Below are positions 59,227 through 64,000 of a stretch of 64,000 bases of DNA, piece after piece. A model generated the notes under the pieces. It was given only the letters and a program-made list of their open reading frames with translations, did not search any database and had not been told where the DNA came from. This stretch comes from Bacillota bacterium (lineage in GTDB: Bacteria > Bacillota > Clostridia > Acetivibrionales > DSM-1351). The DNA is taken from contig JAEXOY010000002.1 in NCBI GenBank assembly GCA_023439045.1, positions 1 to 64,000 of the forward strand, given 5' to 3'. The position numbers and the translations under genes were made by a program. Position 1 is the first letter of the stretch. Every line of letters begins with the position of its first letter.

Positions 59227-60702
59227 TTAACCCTTAAGCTCTCTTTTCAATATCTTGCCAGAGCTGTTTTTGGGTAGGCTGCCAACAAATTCAATATCCC
59301 TTGGAATCTTATATAAAGCAAGCCTCTCCTTGAGATATTTATTAAGCTCTCTAGCAGTACATAACTCACAATCCTTCAGTACTACAAACGCCTTAACAAA
59401 TTCACCTCTGAGCTTGTCATTTACTCCAATAACAGCAGCTTCCTTTACCTTTGAATACTGGTATAATATTTCCTCGACTTCTCTAGGATAAACATTCATT
59501 CCTCCAACAATGACCATGTCTTTTTTTCTATCAACTATATATATGTAACCGTCCTCATCCTTTTTAGCCAAATCACCAGTGTGCAGCCATCCATTTCTTA
59601 AAGTTTTGTTCGTTTCCTCCTGCTGACCATAATATCCCTTCATAACACTTTCACTTTTAACAATAAGCTCGCCTACTTCGCCTGCCTTTAGCTCATTATC
59701 ATTTTCATCAACGATTTTACATTCAACATCTACCAGCGGAATACCAATAGAGCCCTCCTTTTGGACACCATCTAGAGGATTAAAGGCAACAGCAGGAGCC
59801 GCCTCTGTTAAGCCATACCCTTCAACAACAGGTAGCTTGAGTATTTCTTTTGCCTGTCTGAAAATTTCTACAGGCAAAGCTGCTCCACCTGATACAGCTA
59901 ATCTAAGTTTTGGGAAAGTAATATTCTTTTTGCCTGCTTCTAACAATACTATGTACATGGCCGGAACACCCATAAATACTGTAATTTCATCTTTCAAAAG
60001 GGACTCTACTACTTCCTTTGGGGAAAAGCTTTCTATTATAACTATCGAAGAACCCGACCACAAGGGCATCAATACGCATGCTGTAAAGGCAAATACATGA
60101 AACATAGGTAATACACACATGTATATATCATCTTTCCTGCTGAACAGCCCTTGTCTACATTGTTCTGAATTTACTACTAAATTTTTGTGGGTCAGCATGG
60201 CCGCCTTTTGCTTTCCTGTTGTCCCAGATGTATAAAGAAAGGTTGAAACTGCACTCTCATCATAAAATTCTTTAAATTCTATTCCCTGTGTTTTTTCTAT
60301 ATCCTCATCAAAGTCTTCCCCAAGCACAAATACTGTGACATCTAGGGCATTATGAATAGCTTCTTTGGTGAGTTTTGCCTTCTGAAGTATTAATGGGTGA
60401 ATAATCATGTATTTTGCTTCAGCATTCTTAACTATGTATGCTATTTCCTCCATAGTAAGCAGCAAGTTAATGGGAACTATAATAGCCCCGTTTTTTACTA
60501 CACCAAAGTAGGAATAAATAAACTCGGTTGAATTGGGACAGCTAAGCACCACCTTCTCCCCTTGCTTTATACCTAATTTTTGCATAGTTTTTGCATAATG
60601 GATAACAATCTGGTCCAACTGCCCATATGTTACTGAATTCCCCCTAAATTTAATAGCAACATCGTTTTCCACAAAATTATTTTTATAAATATTACCTACC
60701 AT
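59227..60702 (-). CDS. AMP-forming acyl-CoA synthetase/ligase
   Basis: 491 residues of the ANL superfamily. The phosphate loop TSGTTGKQKA, the A5 region EGYGLTEAAP, GWLHTGDLAKKDEDGY and DRKKDMVIVGG(M)NVYPREVEE are complete, and the C-terminal lysine is in NSSGKILKRE. The length and motifs are those of FadD-like medium/long-chain acyl-CoA synthetases, which activate a carboxylate with ATP and join it to CoA. The acid used cannot be read from sequence. It is a single gene with an extended -10 promoter upstream. Confidence 0.88.
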   Translation of the reverse strand: MVGNIYKNNFVENDVAIKFRGNSVTYGQLDQIVIHYAKTMQKLGIKQGEKVVLSCPNSTEFIYSYFGVVKNGAIIVPINLLLTMEEIAYIVKNAEAKYMIIHPLILQKAKLTKEAIHNALDVTVFVLGEDFDEDIEKTQGIEFKEFYDESAVSTFLYTSGTTGKQKAAMLTHKNLVVNSEQCRQGLFSRKDDIYMCVLPMFHVFAFTACVLMPLWSGSSIVIIESFSPKEVVESLLKDEITVFMGVPAMYIVLLEAGKKNITFPKLRLAVSGGAALPVEIFRQAKEILKLPVVEGYGLTEAAPAVAFNPLDGVQKEGSIGIPLVDVECKIVDENDNELKAGEVGELIVKSESVMKGYYGQQEETNKTLRNGWLHTGDLAKKDEDGYIYIVDRKKDMVIVGGMNVYPREVEEILYQYSKVKEAAVIGVNDKLRGEFVKAFVVLKDCELCTARELNKYLKERLALYKIPRDIEFVGSLPKNSSGKILKRELKG

Positions 60703-60734
60703 TAATATCTACCCCCAATAATTATTTTACATTT

Positions 60735-60743
60735 ATTATAGCA
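60735..60743 (-). promoter_or_regulatory. extended -10 promoter of the ligase gene
   Basis: TGCTATAAT on the minus strand, about 33 bases before the ATG. No good -35 is visible, as expected for extended -10 promoters. Confidence 0.45.
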
Positions 60744-60788
60744 TAGATATATTTTTTGGTAATATTTTTTTTTGCAAATGATTAGAAT

Positions 60789-61892
60789 TTATTCTTTATA
60801 TACTTCTATTACCTTGTCATAAATAATTTGCAAGTTCTTTTTGAGTCTTACATCAGTTGGACAAAGTTTTAATGCAATTTTCGCATACTCTAGAGATTCT
60901 TTGTACATCCCAAGATTATAGCATGCGATTGCTGCCAGGTCGTATATATCCCATCTCCACCCTCTCGCATCGCTAGGGTATCCATTAAAGAACTTCTCCT
61001 TTATGTCCAAGCCTTTTGTTGTAGCAAAAAAGGTTGTCACCCAATCTTGATTGTTATAAGCTATATAAGCTGCTTCGATAAATGGATCACGGCTGTAGGG
61101 TGTCTCTGCCATTGCTCTTAAAAGCCAGGATCTTGCTTGCTGATAGTCGCCTTTTGCATTATAGCAGATAGCTATGAATTTCATAGCTGACCCTCTTTCC
61201 TCCTCCCATGTAGCTCCTGGAAGGCTAAGATATTTCTTTAAGGTAGCAATACTCTCATCCCATTTACCTGCAAACATAAGCTCTCGCCCATAATAGTGTG
61301 TATTTCTGACGTCATTAGGGAATTCTTTGAGAGCAAGTTCTAGTAATTCAAGATTAAAGCCTCGGTCTTTTGAATTATCAGGATAATGTTTAACTGCCAG
61401 CCCGTCAATAAAGGTGCTTTTTTGTTCACCTTCACCTATATAATCAAGCACTTCATGCGTTGGATATATCCATCTATATCCCTTCCTAGCGTGTATTCTG
61501 TGATGGTTGTATTGAACTCCGGGAGTACCGTCGGGATTAAAGCTCCAAATGTATAGATACCTTGCAATTGTAGTTTCAGCTGTCCACGCATTTTCAAGGC
61601 ATTTCCTCCAACCCGGGGAAATTACCTCATCTACATCCATGCTTACACATATGTCATAATCTTCTGGAATCTCTTTGAGCAGTTCATTTCTAGCCTTATC
61701 AAACCTCCACGGAACAATGGGGATCTCATATACGATTGCACCCCTTTGCCTGAATTTTTCTACTGTTTTATCTGTAGAGCCTGTGTCCCCTATATATACT
61801 TCATCTGCTTCCTTTAACGAATCCATAAAGCGGTCTACAAACTTTTCCTCGTTCTTAGCTACTGCATAAACACAAACCTTATACTTACCCAA
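60789..61892 (-). CDS. family 2 glycosyltransferase with TPR-like C-terminus
   Basis: 367 residues. The GT2 fold (about 1-200) has AVAKNEEKFVDRFMDSL, GDTGSTDKTVEKF and the metal-binding MDVDEV (DxD). About 200-367 is a tetratricopeptide-like helical region ending LEYAKIALKLCP. Such proteins transfer sugars to protein, peptide or carbohydrate acceptors; the acceptor is unknown. The start is TTG (61892) with AAGGGG about ten bases upstream. It stands alone between terminator-like elements. Confidence 0.82.
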   Translation of the reverse strand: MGKYKVCVYAVAKNEEKFVDRFMDSLKEADEVYIGDTGSTDKTVEKFRQRGAIVYEIPIVPWRFDKARNELLKEIPEDYDICVSMDVDEVISPGWRKCLENAWTAETTIARYLYIWSFNPDGTPGVQYNHHRIHARKGYRWIYPTHEVLDYIGEGEQKSTFIDGLAVKHYPDNSKDRGFNLELLELALKEFPNDVRNTHYYGRELMFAGKWDESIATLKKYLSLPGATWEEERGSAMKFIAICYNAKGDYQQARSWLLRAMAETPYSRDPFIEAAYIAYNNQDWVTTFFATTKGLDIKEKFFNGYPSDARGWRWDIYDLAAIACYNLGMYKESLEYAKIALKLCPTDVRLKKNLQIIYDKVIEVYKE

Positions 61893-61921
61893 AATACCAG
61901 CCCCTTACTATAAATAAATAA

Positions 61922-61960
61922 ACAAATCTACCCCCATTTTATGCACAATGGGGGTAGATT
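61922..61960 (-). terminator. terminator of the amylase/ArsC-like pair
   Basis: Perfect 14-base arms (61925-61938 with 61947-61960, containing CTACCCCCATT) with a T-rich tail on the minus strand (TTTGTTTATTTATTTAT). Confidence 0.75.
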
Positions 61961-62015
61961 CGTGATAATTTACGATATTCTGGATATCAGTTGTACTGAA
62001 AAAGGGTATATTTAC

Positions 62016-62354
62016 TTACTTCCATTCACCCCACTCATCAGGACAAAAGCCAACAGTTGCAAGTTTTCCATTTCGAACAATTGGCGTTTTATATAACTTT
62101 GGGTTCTTAAAAAGCACCTCAGCCGCAACATTCCCAACACCAAGCTGTTGCATATTTAATGTTTTGTATTCTTTACATTCAGCATTAATTAATGACTTTA
62201 ATCCGACCGCACTTTTAACGCTTTCAAATTCTCCCTTACTCATTCCGTATTTAAACAGGTCGATATACTGATAAGAAATCTTTCTTTCCTTAAAATAGCG
62301 TTCTGCCTTCTGTGTTTCAAAACATTTTTTTGCTCCAAAAATCTGAATATTCAT
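62016..62354 (-). CDS. ArsC/Spx-family thioredoxin-fold protein
   Basis: 112 residues of the ArsC/Spx/YffB family. The N-terminal FGAKKCFETQKAERYF has one cysteine (Cys11) at the ArsC/Spx position, without the second Cys of a CXXC. DLFKYGMSKGE, the TPIVRNGKLA cis-proline region and the C-terminal VGFCPDEW are typical. Members reduce arsenate, bind RNA polymerase or are uncharacterised. The RNA-polymerase-binding features of Spx are not evident. Start ATG, AAGGAGA six bases upstream. It is 16 bases after the amylase gene. Confidence 0.85.
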   Translation of the reverse strand: MNIQIFGAKKCFETQKAERYFKERKISYQYIDLFKYGMSKGEFESVKSAVGLKSLINAECKEYKTLNMQQLGVGNVAAEVLFKNPKLYKTPIVRNGKLATVGFCPDEWGEWK

Positions 62355-62370
62355 AAATCTCCTTACATCA

Positions 62371-64000
62371 TCAGCATTCCAAAATCCTGTATTCCAAAGG
62401 CCCTAGTTCAAATGCTGCTATACCAGACTTATACTCTATACATTCCCCAGTAATAATATCCTTAACTGTTTCTGTCTTGTATCTAGCCAAGTCAAGACGA
62501 ACATAAGCATTATTACTATCGCTTGTATTAACCGATAAACATATACGTTTATCATTATCCATTCTAATCATAGCATATGCTTGGCTATAGCAATATATCA
62601 TTTCGTATTCACCGCCAGATAGCTGGTTGTACTTCTTTCTAATAGAGGTAAGAAATCTAAACCATGTCAATATCTCACTATCCTCTTTACCCCATGGATA
62701 TGCCATCCTGTTGAAGGGGTCCTCATATCCTTGCATTCCTGCTTCATCACCATAATAGATAGTTGGTACACCTGGAAGGAAGAATTGAAGAAGCGTAGCA
62801 ACTTTCAACCTTCTTTTAGCAATAGCATATTGTTCTGGATTCAATCTATAAATAGCCTTGTCATCTCGACTTAAGTCATTTTTGCTTGGTGCACCGCTTA
62901 AAACAGTAATTACTCTTTCAATATCATGCGTTGTTAATAGATTCATCAAGCAATGCAGTACTGGGGGTGGATAATTTTCAATAATGCTCATTATACTGTT
63001 TGAAAACTCACATGCTGTTATCCTGCATAAGCAAAAGTCGACTATTTCGTTTCGAAATGGGTAATTCATAATGGAATCAAATTCATCCCCAAATACATAT
63101 TCCTTTTGTTGCCCATAACTCGATTTGTTTGATGCATCCTCCCAAACCTCTGCTACTAATACCGCATCCTCTTTTTCCTTTTTAACGTTTTCTCTCATTG
63201 TTTTAAGGAAGGAATCAGGTAGTTCGTCAGCCACATCCAGCCTCCATCCAGAGGCCCCATGTCTTAACCACTTTTTGATTATAGCATTTTCTGAGCTTAA
63301 AATATAATCTATATACGATGGCTCAAGTTCATTAATATTGGGCAATGTGTCAAAGCCCCACCAACTATCATACCTGTCCGGAAAAGCTGAAAACGAGTAC
63401 CACTTAAAGTATGGAGAGATTTGTGACTGATATGCACCTAAATCTGGATAATTACCATACTTATTAAAGTATTTACTGTCACTGCCTGTATGGTTGAAAA
63501 CACCATCAAGTATAATACGGATTCCATATTTGTCAGCCTTTTCGCATAGCTCTTCAAACATCTCTGTTGTTCCAAACATAGGGTCAATTGACTCATAGTC
63601 ACCTGTGTCATACTTATGATTGGTAGATGACTTAAATATTGGGTTGAGATAAATAATTGTTATTCCTAAATCACGTAGGTAAGGTAATTTCTCGATTATT
63701 CCACTGAGGTTCCCTCCAAAAAAGTCATTTGCAAGATACTCTGTTCCAAATTGTTCAACCTTATAATACGGAGTATCTTCCCAATCTCTAGCAATTATAT
63801 CATTTCGTCCACTTAATTTTGCAGCTAGAAAGCTATCATAGCTGCCTCTACAAAAACGATCAGGAAATATCTGATACATAATGCCATTTTTAAACCAATG
63901 CGGAGTATCAAAGCCCTTTTTGTAAACCGTTATTTGGAACGGAATTGGAGAGTAGTCATAAATCTGTCCCTCCCCACCTAATCTAGCCGGATTGTTACCA
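62371..64000 (-). CDS. GH13 alpha-amylase / neopullulanase-like enzyme, 5' end beyond the window
   Basis: At least 543 residues are visible and the frame stays open to the right edge; the ATG at 63879 is internal, since in-frame residues before it (PHWFKNGIMYQIFPDRF) are family sequence and continue upstream through ARLGGEGQIYDYSP. Catalytic regions are complete: DGVFNHTG (I), GWRLDVADE with the nucleophile Asp (II), VAEVWED with the acid Glu (III) and TTHDIERV (IV). NPIFKSSTNHKYDTGDY is characteristic of neopullulanase/cyclomaltodextrinase enzymes, which cleave maltodextrins, usually inside the cell. Whether an N-terminal starch-binding or signal region exists lies outside the window. Confidence 0.92.
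   Translation of the reverse strand, partial: GNNPARLGGEGQIYDYSPIPFQITVYKKGFDTPHWFKNGIMYQIFPDRFCRGSYDSFLAAKLSGRNDIIARDWEDTPYYKVEQFGTEYLANDFFGGNLSGIIEKLPYLRDLGITIIYLNPIFKSSTNHKYDTGDYESIDPMFGTTEMFEELCEKADKYGIRIILDGVFNHTGSDSKYFNKYGNYPDLGAYQSQISPYFKWYSFSAFPDRYDSWWGFDTLPNINELEPSYIDYILSSENAIIKKWLRHGASGWRLDVADELPDSFLKTMRENVKKEKEDAVLVAEVWEDASNKSSYGQQKEYVFGDEFDSIMNYPFRNEIVDFCLCRITACEFSNSIMSIIENYPPPVLHCLMNLLTTHDIERVITVLSGAPSKNDLSRDDKAIYRLNPEQYAIAKRRLKVATLLQFFLPGVPTIYYGDEAGMQGYEDPFNRMAYPWGKEDSEILTWFRFLTSIRKKYNQLSGGEYEMIYCYSQAYAMIRMDNDKRICLSVNTSDSNNAYVRLDLARYKTETVKDIITGECIEYKSGIAAFELGPLEYRILEC

Noticed and set aside
62016..62354. Assignment as Spx regulator or arsenate reductase
   Set aside because: The single cysteine fits the family only in general; no ars genes nearby and no CXXC, so only the family name is given.

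Overview
The window reads as chromosome of a low-GC, spore-forming, flagellated member of the Clostridia, most like the Ruminiclostridium / clostridial cluster III lineage. The basis is spoVG, spoIIID and purR, the gene order spoIIID-mbl-flhO-flhP known from Firmicutes, strong AGGAGG-type ribosome binding sites, several TTG start codons and A+T-rich spacers. The genus is an inference. No rRNA, tRNA, CRISPR array, integrase or insertion sequence was seen.

Left part (1-21.8 kb), mostly minus strand, is housekeeping: prsA-type foldase, mfd, pth, prs, a GlmU-like protein with a degraded uridylyltransferase half, spoVG behind a sigma-H-type promoter, purR, then murC (plus strand, clear sigma-A promoter), fabZ, a small flagellar/cell-shape block (phosphodiester glycosidase-like protein, rod-binding protein, flhP/flgG, flhO/flgF, mbl, spoIIID), a lipoprotein, an 856-residue four-domain sulfur-transfer flavoprotein preceded by a CsoR-family-like operator, the CsoR-family repressor itself and an endonuclease III relative.

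The centre (22.0-50.9 kb) is the striking part. One minus-strand run of twelve closely spaced or overlapping genes encodes a second-type F1-ATPase: c, a b-delta-like stalk, alpha, gamma, beta and epsilon, in the canonical atp order. It is embedded among very large surface proteins: a 1933-residue collagen-like/fibronectin-like protein and a 556-residue poly-glycine repeat protein upstream, and a polytopic membrane protein, a 571-residue protein with a basic repeat tail, a 3657-residue GLUG-type protein and an EAL-domain protein downstream. ATPase active-site residues are kept in alpha and beta. The c subunit has threonine where the ion-binding Asp/Glu should be, and no recognisable a subunit is present. 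The surface proteins share a family of extracellular domains not recognised here. I infer an ATP-driven rotary or conformational machine that acts on cell-surface structures rather than an ATP synthase. The nearest known analogues are the F1-like ATPases of mycoplasmas, linked to gliding and to the MIB-MIP surface system.

The right part (51-64 kb) carries a polyamine set (speA, carboxynorspermidine synthase, nspC), a Zn/Cd/Pb-type P1B ATPase with its ArsR/SmtB repressor and operator, an acyl-CoA synthetase-like ligase, a TPR glycosyltransferase, an ArsC/Spx-family protein and a GH13 amylase/neopullulanase whose 5' end lies beyond the window.
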